Assembly: GCF_013761175.1 (NCBI RefSeq)
Contig: NZ_JACDUR010000011.1
Location: 124,001 to 188,000, forward strand
Reading direction: 5' to 3'
DNA length: 64,000 nucleotides
Source of the DNA: Nonomuraea soli
GTDB lineage: Bacteria > Actinomycetota > Actinomycetes > Streptosporangiales > Streptosporangiaceae
Shown: piece by piece, positions 8,903 through 15,786 of the stretch
How positions within the stretch are numbered: the first letter of the stretch is position 1
How the letters are laid out: each line of letters opens with the position of its first letter
Position numbers and translations under genes: made by a program
The notes under the pieces: model-generated
What the model saw: the letters and a program-made list of their open reading frames with translations, nothing else
What the model was told of the DNA's origin: nothing
Database searches by the model: none

Positions 8903-9738
8903 CCCGGTTGTCCGTCCGCAAGACATACAAGCTGTACATCGGCGGGGCCTTCCCCCGGTCCGAGAGCGGAAGGTCCTACGTGGTGGCCTCCTCCAAGGGT
9001 GAGTTCGTCGCCAACGCCGCGCGTGCTTCGCGCAAGGACGCGCGCGACGCCGTCTCCGCCGCCCGCAAGGCCTTCGCCGGCTGGTCGGGCGCCACGCCGT
9101 ACAACCGCGGCCAGATCCTCTACCGCGTCGCCGAGATGCTCGAGGGGCGCAGGGCGCAGTTCGCCGAGGAGATCGGCGGCGGCAAGAAGGCGGCGGCCGA
9201 GCAGGTCGACGCGGCCGTCGACCGGCTGGTCTGGTACGCCGGATGGTCCGACAAGATCGCTTCGGTGCACGGCAGCGCCAACCCGGTCGCCGGGCCGTAC
9301 TTCAACCTGTCGACGCCCGAGCCCAGCGGCGTCGTCGCCGTGGTCGCGCCGTCCGACCCGTTCCTGGGGCTGATCTCCGTGATCGCCCCGGTGATCGTCA
9401 CCGGCAACACCTGCGTGGTCGTGTGCTCCTCGCCGATGGCGGCCATCACGTTCGGGGAGGTGCTGGCCACCTCCGACCTGCCCGGCGGCGTGGTCAACCT
9501 GCTCACCGGCTTCCAGAAGGAGCTCGTGCCCGGCCTGGCCGCGCACATGGACGTCAACGGCCTCGACCTGACCGGGGTCGACGACCCCGAGCTCGCGCTC
9601 AAGGCCGAGCAGGACGCGGCCGAGAACCTGAAGCGGGTCATCCGGCCCGTGGCAGAAGACTGGACGGCCGAGCCCGGCCTGGAGCGCATGACGCGCTTCC
9701 TGGAGACCAAGACGGTCTGGCACCCGGTCGGGATCTGA
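8899..9738 (+). CDS. Truncated aldehyde dehydrogenase-like protein, catalytic cysteine absent
   Basis: A 279-residue protein similar to the N-terminal, cofactor-binding half of aldehyde dehydrogenases (YKLYIGGAFPRSESGRSY, VSAARKAFAGWSG, VVAPSDPF, GNTCVVVCS, LPGGVVNLLTG). It ends before the region that holds the catalytic Cys in the family, and the usual ELGGK motif is replaced by LDLTGVDD. The frame is intact and clean, so this is probably a maintained partner rather than debris. It may pair with or regulate the full-length enzyme at 7312 (inference). It ends just before a strong terminator hairpin. Confidence 0.8.
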   Translation: MTRLSVRKTYKLYIGGAFPRSESGRSYVVASSKGEFVANAARASRKDARDAVSAARKAFAGWSGATPYNRGQILYRVAEMLEGRRAQFAEEIGGGKKAAAEQVDAAVDRLVWYAGWSDKIASVHGSANPVAGPYFNLSTPEPSGVVAVVAPSDPFLGLISVIAPVIVTGNTCVVVCSSPMAAITFGEVLATSDLPGGVVNLLTGFQKELVPGLAAHMDVNGLDLTGVDDPELALKAEQDAAENLKRVIRPVAEDWTAEPGLERMTRFLETKTVWHPVGI

Positions 9739-9742
9739 CGCT

Positions 9743-9779
9743 CCCGCTGAAGGCCGGGGTACTCCCGGCCTTCAGCGGG
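9743..9779. terminator. Perfect 16-bp hairpin between convergent operons
   Basis: Arms 9743-9758 and 9764-9779 are perfectly complementary around the loop GTACT. It lies five bases past the ALDH-like stop and contains the stop codon of the convergent kinase gene (TGA at 9774-9772) within its second arm. It probably ends transcription from both sides. Confidence 0.8.
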
Positions 9780-11607
9780 TGGTGACCGTCAGATAGGCGG
9801 TCGTGCCGCCGACGTAGACCCGCAGCCCCTTGGGGTAGTTGTCGTCGGCGAAAGCCAGGCTCATCCGGCCGCCGAGCTTGCTCCTGGCGTACTTCGTGAT
9901 GTCGAGGGTGAGCCATCGCGGCGATTTCACGACGTCCAGCGTCCCCAGCCTGGCGCCGAGCGGCGGCCGCGAGTTCCACGTCACGTCCAGGGCCTTCCAG
10001 GCGTCGCCGACGGCGTGCACGTGGACGTCCTCCGCGCCGTCCCCCGAGTCGTCGGCGACCCGCGCGCTCACGTGCAGCGTGACCGAGACGACCTCACCCT
10101 TGACCGAGCCGAGGTCGAAGCCGAGGTAGGTCTCGCGGTTGAGGCTGGTCTGCTTGTGGCTCTTGATCCCGCACTCGGCGCACGTGGGGTACATGACGTC
10201 CGCGAACGTCCCCGCCTGGACGTCCGCCGCCGCTGACGCCGTCACCTTGGTCGTCTTCCTGGCCGGGGCGGTGACGCGGACCGCCGTGGTGGCGGTCTGC
10301 TCCTTGCCCGCGACGTTCACGCGGACGGTCAGGACGGCGGCGCCCGGCTTGACGGCGGTCACCAGGCCGTCCGCGTCGACGGTGGCGACGGCGGGGTCGG
10401 AGCTCTCGTAGGCGACCGTGGCCTGCCCGACGCCCTTGGGCGCGAGCCGGACGGTCCTTCCCGGAGCGAGCCGGTGGACCGCCGGGGTCAGGGAGACCGT
10501 CCGGATCGTGGGCTTCTTCGTCCTGCGGGGAGTGGGCTGCGTGGTCCGCCCCGGCCTGGTGGTCTTCTCGGCCGGCTGGGTGGGGACGATGGGCTGCTCG
10601 GCGCGCAACCGCGGCCCGCCGGCCTCCGGCGAGCCGTCGAGCAGCACCACGGCGGCGACGGCGGCCACCGCCGCGACGGTCGCCACGGCGGCGACGACCG
10701 GCCATGGCCGCCGCCGCTTCGAGGGTTCGCGGGGGAGCGTGGTCTCCGGCGCCGAGAGCGGTTCCGGCAGCTCGGTGACCGGTACCCCGAGCGCGCGCTG
10801 CAGCCCCTGGAGTTCCACAGCCAGGGACCGGGCGTCGCGTGGCCGGTCCGCCGGAGCCTTGGCCATGGCCCGTTCCAGGAGCTTGCGGAGCGGGGCAGGC
10901 ACGTCGGAGCGCCGCAGCGGCGGCAGCGGCTGATTGATCACGCGCATCACCAGCGGGGCGACACCGGCGTCTCCTGGGTCGTAGAAGGCGGGGCGGCCGG
11001 AGAGCAGCTGGTAGAGCGTCGATCCGAGGGCGTAGACGTCGGAGGCGACGCTCTGCGGCCGGCCGTTGAGCACCTCCGGCGCGGCGTGATGAGGGGTGAA
11101 GCTCAGCGTGTTGGACGAGAGCTGCCCGACGTCGAGCATCCGGGCGACGCCGAAGTCGGCCAGCGCGGGCTCGCCGTACCTGGACAGCAGGATGTTCTGC
11201 GGCTTGACGTCACCGTGGAAGACGCCCGTCTCGTGCACGGCCGCGAGCGCCCCGGCGATCTTCACACCGGCCCGCAGCACCTCCTGCACCGGCAGCCCGC
11301 CGTGGGCCCGCAGCCGGTCGGCCAGGCTGCCACCCTCGTAGAGGTCCATCGCGATGTACGGCCGGCCGAGCGCGGTCAGGCCTGTGTCGAGGGCGGCGAC
11401 GATGTTGGGATGGTGGCTCAGCCTGGCGGTCACGTCGAGCTCGCGCCGGAAGCCGCGCAGCGCGCGCTCGTCGACGTTGGTCACCGACAGGACCTTGACC
11501 GCGACCTCGCGGCCCAGCCGTTCGTTGACCGCCCGGTAGACGACGGCGAAGCCGCCCTGGCCCACGGGCTCGACCAGCTGGTAGCCGGGGATGTTCTCGC
11601 CCGCCAT
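9772..11607 (-). CDS. Receptor Ser/Thr protein kinase with BIG2 and DNRLRE ectodomain (array member 4)
   Basis: A 611-residue membrane kinase. Residues 8-270 form the kinase domain: P-loop VGQGGFAVVY, Lys38, catalytic loop HGDVKPQN at 131-138 (G replaces the usual R of HRD), DFG 151-153, APE 176-178. One membrane helix (about 302-323) follows a basic KRRR stop. Outside lie a BIG2 Ig-like domain (370-445) and a DNRLRE/CBM96-like domain (455-610, with RETYLGFDL and DVTWNSRP) with CxxC at 476/479. ATG 11607 shares a base with the upstream kinase stop (TGATG), so translation is coupled. It should sense something at the cell surface; ligand and substrates are unknown. Confidence 0.92.
   Translation of the reverse strand: MAGENIPGYQLVEPVGQGGFAVVYRAVNERLGREVAVKVLSVTNVDERALRGFRRELDVTARLSHHPNIVAALDTGLTALGRPYIAMDLYEGGSLADRLRAHGGLPVQEVLRAGVKIAGALAAVHETGVFHGDVKPQNILLSRYGEPALADFGVARMLDVGQLSSNTLSFTPHHAAPEVLNGRPQSVASDVYALGSTLYQLLSGRPAFYDPGDAGVAPLVMRVINQPLPPLRRSDVPAPLRKLLERAMAKAPADRPRDARSLAVELQGLQRALGVPVTELPEPLSAPETTLPREPSKRRRPWPVVAAVATVAAVAAVAAVVLLDGSPEAGGPRLRAEQPIVPTQPAEKTTRPGRTTQPTPRRTKKPTIRTVSLTPAVHRLAPGRTVRLAPKGVGQATVAYESSDPAVATVDADGLVTAVKPGAAVLTVRVNVAGKEQTATTAVRVTAPARKTTKVTASAAADVQAGTFADVMYPTCAECGIKSHKQTSLNRETYLGFDLGSVKGEVVSVTLHVSARVADDSGDGAEDVHVHAVGDAWKALDVTWNSRPPLGARLGTLDVVKSPRWLTLDITKYARSKLGGRMSLAFADDNYPKGLRVYVGGTTAYLTVTTR
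11105..11244 (-). repeat. 140-bp tract identical to 13009-13148
   Basis: Bases 11105-11244 in kinase member 4 and 13009-13148 in member 3 read the same throughout. The tract covers the catalytic loop, DFG and start of the activation segment, while flanking DNA differs. This points to recent gene conversion between neighbours or very strong constraint. Confidence 0.75.
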
Positions 11608-13523
11608 CACGAGGTCCTGATCTCCAGGTACGCGGCCGATGTGCCGCTGCCGACGCCGCTGAGGTGGGTGCGCAGGCCGTCGGTGCGGTCGTCGGCGAAT
11701 CCCAGGCTGAGCCGGCCGCCGAGCTCGGACTTGGCGTAGGACGTGATGGCCAGCGTGTGCCAGCGCCCGGTTCGGTCGGCGTGCAGCGTGCCGAGCCGGG
11801 CTCCGAGCTCGGGTTTGGAGTTCCAGGTGACGTCCATGGCCTTCCACGCGTCGCCCAGCACGTGGACGTCCACGTCGGCGTCGGAGCCGTTGCCGTCGGC
11901 GGTGACGGCGAACACGTGCAGGGTGACCGAGGTGATCTCGGTGGGCCTGACCTTGACCGAGCCCAGGTCGAAGCCGAAGTAGGACTCGCGGACCCAGAAA
12001 CCCTTCCCCGCGCCCTTCACCTCGCAGACCGAGCAGGTGGGGAACATCGCGTTGGCGTAGCTGCCGCTGCGCACGTCGGCGGAGGCGGTGACGGGGACCC
12101 TGATCGTCCTGGTCTTCTTCTCCGGGACCACGACGCGGACGGTGGTGGTCGCGGTGTGAGTGCGGTCGCCCGCGGTGACCCGGACGGTCAGCAGGGCCGT
12201 ACCCGCCTTGAGCGCGGTGACCAGCCCGCGGGCGTCCACCGACGCGACGGCGGGTGCCGAGCTCTCGTAGACGACCGTGGCCTTGGCCAGGTCCGCGGGC
12301 CGGTCGGCGGAGGTGGTGCCCTCGGGGTTGAGCCGCACGGTCTGCCTGGGCCGCAGGCTGTGCACCGCGGGGGTCAGGGAGACGGTCTCCAGCACCGGCT
12401 TGCGCGCCTTGCGGGCGGCGGGGCTCGCGGTGGGTTCGATCGTGCCCGCGGCGGGCTGGGTCGGCAGGCCGGGAGGCTCCGCGGCGACGGAACGTCGTCC
12501 CGTGGCAGGGTCGTCGCGGGTGAGAATCACCGCCGCCGCGACCGCGATCGCGGCGGCGGCGACCGACGCGGTGACGATCGGCCAGGTCCGCTTCCCGGGT
12601 GCCGCCCTGGCCGGGGCTTGCGGCGGCACCGGCTGCCGGGGGAGCGGCTGGGGCGCCTGGAGCAGGGCGGGCAGGCTCGTGACGGGCTGGCCGGACGCAC
12701 GCTGGAACTCCTGCAACTCCTCGGCGAGCGTGAGGGTGTCACGGTGCCGGGCGGCCGGGTCCTTGGCCATGGCGCGCTCGATGAGCTGCCGGAGCCCATC
12801 GGGCACGTCGGGGCGCTGGAGGGGCGGGAGCGGCTGGCGGAGCACGCGCAGCAGCAGCGGGGCCACGCCGGCGTCGGCGGGGTCGTAGAAGGCCGGGCGG
12901 CCGGAGAGCAGCTGGTAGAGCGTCGACCCGAGGGCGTAGACGTCGGAGGCGACGCTCTGCGGAGAGCCGTGGAGCACCTCGGGCGCGGCGTGGTGCGGCG
13001 TCAGGTTGAGCGTGTTGGACGAGAGCTGCCCGACGTCGAGCATCCGGGCGACGCCGAAGTCGGCCAGCGCGGGCTCGCCGTACCTGGACAGCAGGATGTT
13101 CTGCGGCTTGACGTCACCGTGGAAGACGCCCGTCTCGTGCACGGCCGCCAGCGCACCGGCCACCTTGATCCCGAGGTGCAGCGTCTCCTGGACCGGGAGG
13201 CCTCCTGCGGCGCGCAGGCGGTCGTAGAGGCTGCCGCCCTCGTAGAAGTCCATGGCGATGAACGGCCGGCCGGCGGCGGTGGTGCCGGTGTCGAGGGCGG
13301 TGACGATGTTGGGGTGGTCGCTGAGGCGGCTGGTGACCTCCAGCTCGCGCCGGAAGTTGCGCAGCGCCCGCTCGTCGATGCCGGCCACCGACAGGATCTT
13401 GACCGCGACCGTACGGCCGAGCCGCTCGTTGAGGGCGCGGTAGACGATCGCGAACCCGCCCTGGCCTACCGGCTCGATCAGCCGGTATCCGGGTATGCGG
13501 TCGCCAAGATCTCCCCCAGTCAC
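11607..13523 (-). CDS. Receptor Ser/Thr protein kinase with BIG2 and DNRLRE ectodomain (array member 3)
   Basis: A 638-residue paralogue of the flanking kinases. Kinase domain 12-280: P-loop VGQGGFAIVY, Lys42, HGDVKPQN from 135, DFG 155-157, activation segment LDVGQLSSNTLNLTP, APE. Membrane helix about 314-335; BIG2 about 380-465; DNRLRE-like domain 478-638 with CxxC at 497/500. I chose GTG 13523 because the protein then opens VTGGDLGDRIPGY, matching MTGGQLGPVIPGY of member 1. No Shine-Dalgarno is visible; a small inverted repeat (CGGGAT/ATCCCG) lies just upstream, so it may be leaderless or controlled there. The stop overlaps the next kinase start by one base. Confidence 0.92.
   Translation of the reverse strand: MTGGDLGDRIPGYRLIEPVGQGGFAIVYRALNERLGRTVAVKILSVAGIDERALRNFRRELEVTSRLSDHPNIVTALDTGTTAAGRPFIAMDFYEGGSLYDRLRAAGGLPVQETLHLGIKVAGALAAVHETGVFHGDVKPQNILLSRYGEPALADFGVARMLDVGQLSSNTLNLTPHHAAPEVLHGSPQSVASDVYALGSTLYQLLSGRPAFYDPADAGVAPLLLRVLRQPLPPLQRPDVPDGLRQLIERAMAKDPAARHRDTLTLAEELQEFQRASGQPVTSLPALLQAPQPLPRQPVPPQAPARAAPGKRTWPIVTASVAAAAIAVAAAVILTRDDPATGRRSVAAEPPGLPTQPAAGTIEPTASPAARKARKPVLETVSLTPAVHSLRPRQTVRLNPEGTTSADRPADLAKATVVYESSAPAVASVDARGLVTALKAGTALLTVRVTAGDRTHTATTTVRVVVPEKKTRTIRVPVTASADVRSGSYANAMFPTCSVCEVKGAGKGFWVRESYFGFDLGSVKVRPTEITSVTLHVFAVTADGNGSDADVDVHVLGDAWKAMDVTWNSKPELGARLGTLHADRTGRWHTLAITSYAKSELGGRLSLGFADDRTDGLRTHLSGVGSGTSAAYLEIRTS
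13009..13148 (-). repeat. 140-bp tract identical to 11105-11244
   Basis: Second copy of the identical segment described at 11105; here it encodes the catalytic loop and DFG region of array member 3. Confidence 0.75.
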
Positions 13524-13567
13524 GCCGGGATGATGACATATCCCGATTTCGATTCGCTTTTTTGGCC

Positions 13568-15778
13568 TCAGCGCTTGACGATCTTCAACTGGGCGTTGGA
13601 GGCCTCGCCCACCGCCCGGATCACGATGCGGCCGTCGCTCTGGTCCGCGTCCGCGAAGGCCACACTCAGCCGCCCGCCCAGCTTCGACCTGGCGTACTGC
13701 GTGATGTCGACCGTGTACCAGCGGCCCACGTCGGACACGGTCAGCGTCGCCAGCCGCCCGCCCACCGCGGGCCGCGAGTTCCAGGTGACGTCGAGCGCCT
13801 TCCACGCGTCACCCGTGGTGTGGACCTGGAAGACCTCCTTGCTCTTGCCGCGGTCGTCCTCGACGTAGGCGAACACGCGCAGCTTCACCGAGGCGATGTC
13901 CGCGGGCTTGGCCGTGACGCCGCTCAGGTCGAAGCCCAGGTAGGTCTCCCGGGCGTAGCTCGGGTTCGGCGAGCCCTTCACCTCGCACTGGGAGCAGGCG
14001 GGGAACATCGCGTTCGCGTAGCTTCCGCCGCGGACGTCGGCGGACGACGACGCCCGCACGATGATCGCCGAAGGCTTCCTGGCGGCGGGCGCCACGCGCA
14101 CGGTGGTGGTGGCCTTCCGGGTGCGTCCGCCCGCGGTCACCCGGGCGGTCAGCTCCGCGGTGCCCGGCTTGGCGGCGGTGACCAGGCCCTCGTCGTCGAC
14201 GGCGGCCACCTGCGGGTCGGAGCTGCTGTAGGTGACCTTGGCCTTGGCGAGATCGGCCTTGCGGCCGTCGGCCAGGACCGCCTTCGGGGCGAGCTGGAGC
14301 GTCTGGCCGGGCAGGAGGGTGTGGGCTTCGGGGGCCAGGGAGACGGTCTTCAGCGCGGCCTCGGGACGCCTGGGCGAGGGGGACGCGCTCGGGGTGGGGG
14401 TGGGGGTGGCCTGCGCGGGCGGGGGCGTGGTGGTGGCGGTCAGGGCCCGGGTGGGCGGGTCGGGCTCGCGGGTGGCCAGGAACACGGCGGCGGCCACGGC
14501 GACGACAGCCACAGCGGCCCCGGCCCCGACGACGGCGGGCCACCTGCGCCGCGCCACGGGCGCGGTCGGGGTAGTGCTGCCTGCGCCACCGGATGGGGGG
14601 CGGGGAACGGGCATGGGGGCGGGGCCCCGGGGTGCGGGAAGCGGCGGGGCGCCTTGGCCGAACTGCGAGGGCGCGGTGGCAGGCGTGGGGTGCGGGAGCG
14701 GGGTCGGCTGGCCGGGTGTGGCGGGCTGCTGGGGCAGTGGGGCGCCGAACGACGGCGGCACGGAGGAGAACCCCGGCAGCGGTCCGGAGGCCATCGGCCC
14801 GGGAGGCATCGGTCCCGACAACACCGGTCCCGACGGCTGTGGTCCCGATGCCTGTGCGCCCGAAGACATCGGTCCCGACAGTTGCGGTCCCGGCGAGCGT
14901 GGCGTGATGGCCGTGTGCTGGGGCAGTTCGCTCACCGCCAGCCCCAGCGCCTGCTGCACCCCCTGAACCTCCACCGCGAACGCCAGCGCGTCCCGGGGCC
15001 GCTCCTCCGGCGACTTGGCCATCGCCCGTTCGACGAGGCGCCGCAGCACCTCCGGCACGTCCTGGCGTGGCAGCGGCGGGACCGGCCGCTGGAGCACACG
15101 CAGCAGCAGCGGCGCCACCCCCGTGTCCCCCGGTTCGAAGTACGCGGGCCGCCCGGCCAGCAACTGCCACAACGTCGACCCGAGCGCGTACACGTCGGAC
15201 GACACGGTCTGCGGCGACCCGTTGAGCACCTCAGGCGCAGCGTGGTACGGCGTGAGCGTCAGCGTGTGCGACGACAGCTGCCCGACGTCGAGCATGCGGG
15301 CGACGCCGAAGTCGGCCAGCGCCGGCTCGCCGTACCTGGAGAGCAGGATGTTCTGTGGTTTGACGTCACCGTGGAAGACCCCGACGTGGTGGACGGCGGC
15401 CAGGGCGCCGCCGATCTTGACGCCGATGCGGAGCGCCTCGTGCAGGGGGAGCGGCCCGGCCGACTGGAGGCGGTCGTAGAGGCTGCCGCCTTCGTAGAAG
15501 TCCATGACGATGTACGGTTTGCCGTCCGAGGTGACGCCGGTGTCGAGCGCGGCGACCACGTTGGGGTGGTCGCTGAGCCGGCTGGTCACCTCGAGCTCGC
15601 GGCCGAATCCGCGCAGCACACGTTCGTCGATCCTGCTCACGGTGAGGACCTTGACCGCGACCGTGCGCCCCAGGCGCTCGTGCTGGGCGCGGTAGACGAC
15701 CGCGAAGCCGCCTTCGCCGACCGGCTCGAGGAGCTGGTACCCAGGGATCTCCAACGTCACGGGGATAAATCGTGCCAT
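13568..15778 (-). CDS. Receptor Ser/Thr protein kinase with long SGP-rich linker, BIG2 and DNRLRE ectodomain (array member 2)
   Basis: The longest of the four kinases, 736 residues. Kinase domain 11-280: P-loop VGEGGFAVVY, Lys43, HGDVKPQN from 136, DFG 156-158. The cytoplasmic linker has SGP pentapeptide repeats (about 297-335), then a Pro-rich stretch; membrane helix about 413-436; BIG2 about 478-565; DNRLRE-like domain about 575-736 with FPACSQC. The start is given as ATG 15778. A GTG at 15760 (VTLEIPGYQL) aligns better with members 1 and 3 and follows the same GGCACGATTT box eight bases after its CACGAT, so it may be the true, leaderless start. The gap to the upstream kinase is eight bases. 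Confidence 0.9.
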   Translation of the reverse strand: MARFIPVTLEIPGYQLLEPVGEGGFAVVYRAQHERLGRTVAVKVLTVSRIDERVLRGFGRELEVTSRLSDHPNVVAALDTGVTSDGKPYIVMDFYEGGSLYDRLQSAGPLPLHEALRIGVKIGGALAAVHHVGVFHGDVKPQNILLSRYGEPALADFGVARMLDVGQLSSHTLTLTPYHAAPEVLNGSPQTVSSDVYALGSTLWQLLAGRPAYFEPGDTGVAPLLLRVLQRPVPPLPRQDVPEVLRRLVERAMAKSPEERPRDALAFAVEVQGVQQALGLAVSELPQHTAITPRSPGPQLSGPMSSGAQASGPQPSGPVLSGPMPPGPMASGPLPGFSSVPPSFGAPLPQQPATPGQPTPLPHPTPATAPSQFGQGAPPLPAPRGPAPMPVPRPPSGGAGSTTPTAPVARRRWPAVVGAGAAVAVVAVAAAVFLATREPDPPTRALTATTTPPPAQATPTPTPSASPSPRRPEAALKTVSLAPEAHTLLPGQTLQLAPKAVLADGRKADLAKAKVTYSSSDPQVAAVDDEGLVTAAKPGTAELTARVTAGGRTRKATTTVRVAPAARKPSAIIVRASSSADVRGGSYANAMFPACSQCEVKGSPNPSYARETYLGFDLSGVTAKPADIASVKLRVFAYVEDDRGKSKEVFQVHTTGDAWKALDVTWNSRPAVGGRLATLTVSDVGRWYTVDITQYARSKLGGRLSVAFADADQSDGRIVIRAVGEASNAQLKIVKR
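14778..14897 (-). repeat. Eight 15-bp tandem units inside kinase linker
   Basis: Eight consecutive 15-base units sharing GGTCCCGA (with variants) run from 14778 to 14897. On the coding strand they encode pentapeptides of the type SGP-x-x. The register keeps the frame, so copy number can change linker length without breaking the kinase. Confidence 0.75.
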
Positions 15779-15786
15779 ACGCGGAT

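Noticed and set aside
14778..14897. CRISPR-like array
   Set aside because: The units are contiguous 15-mers without spacers and encode an in-frame linker; no cas genes are near.
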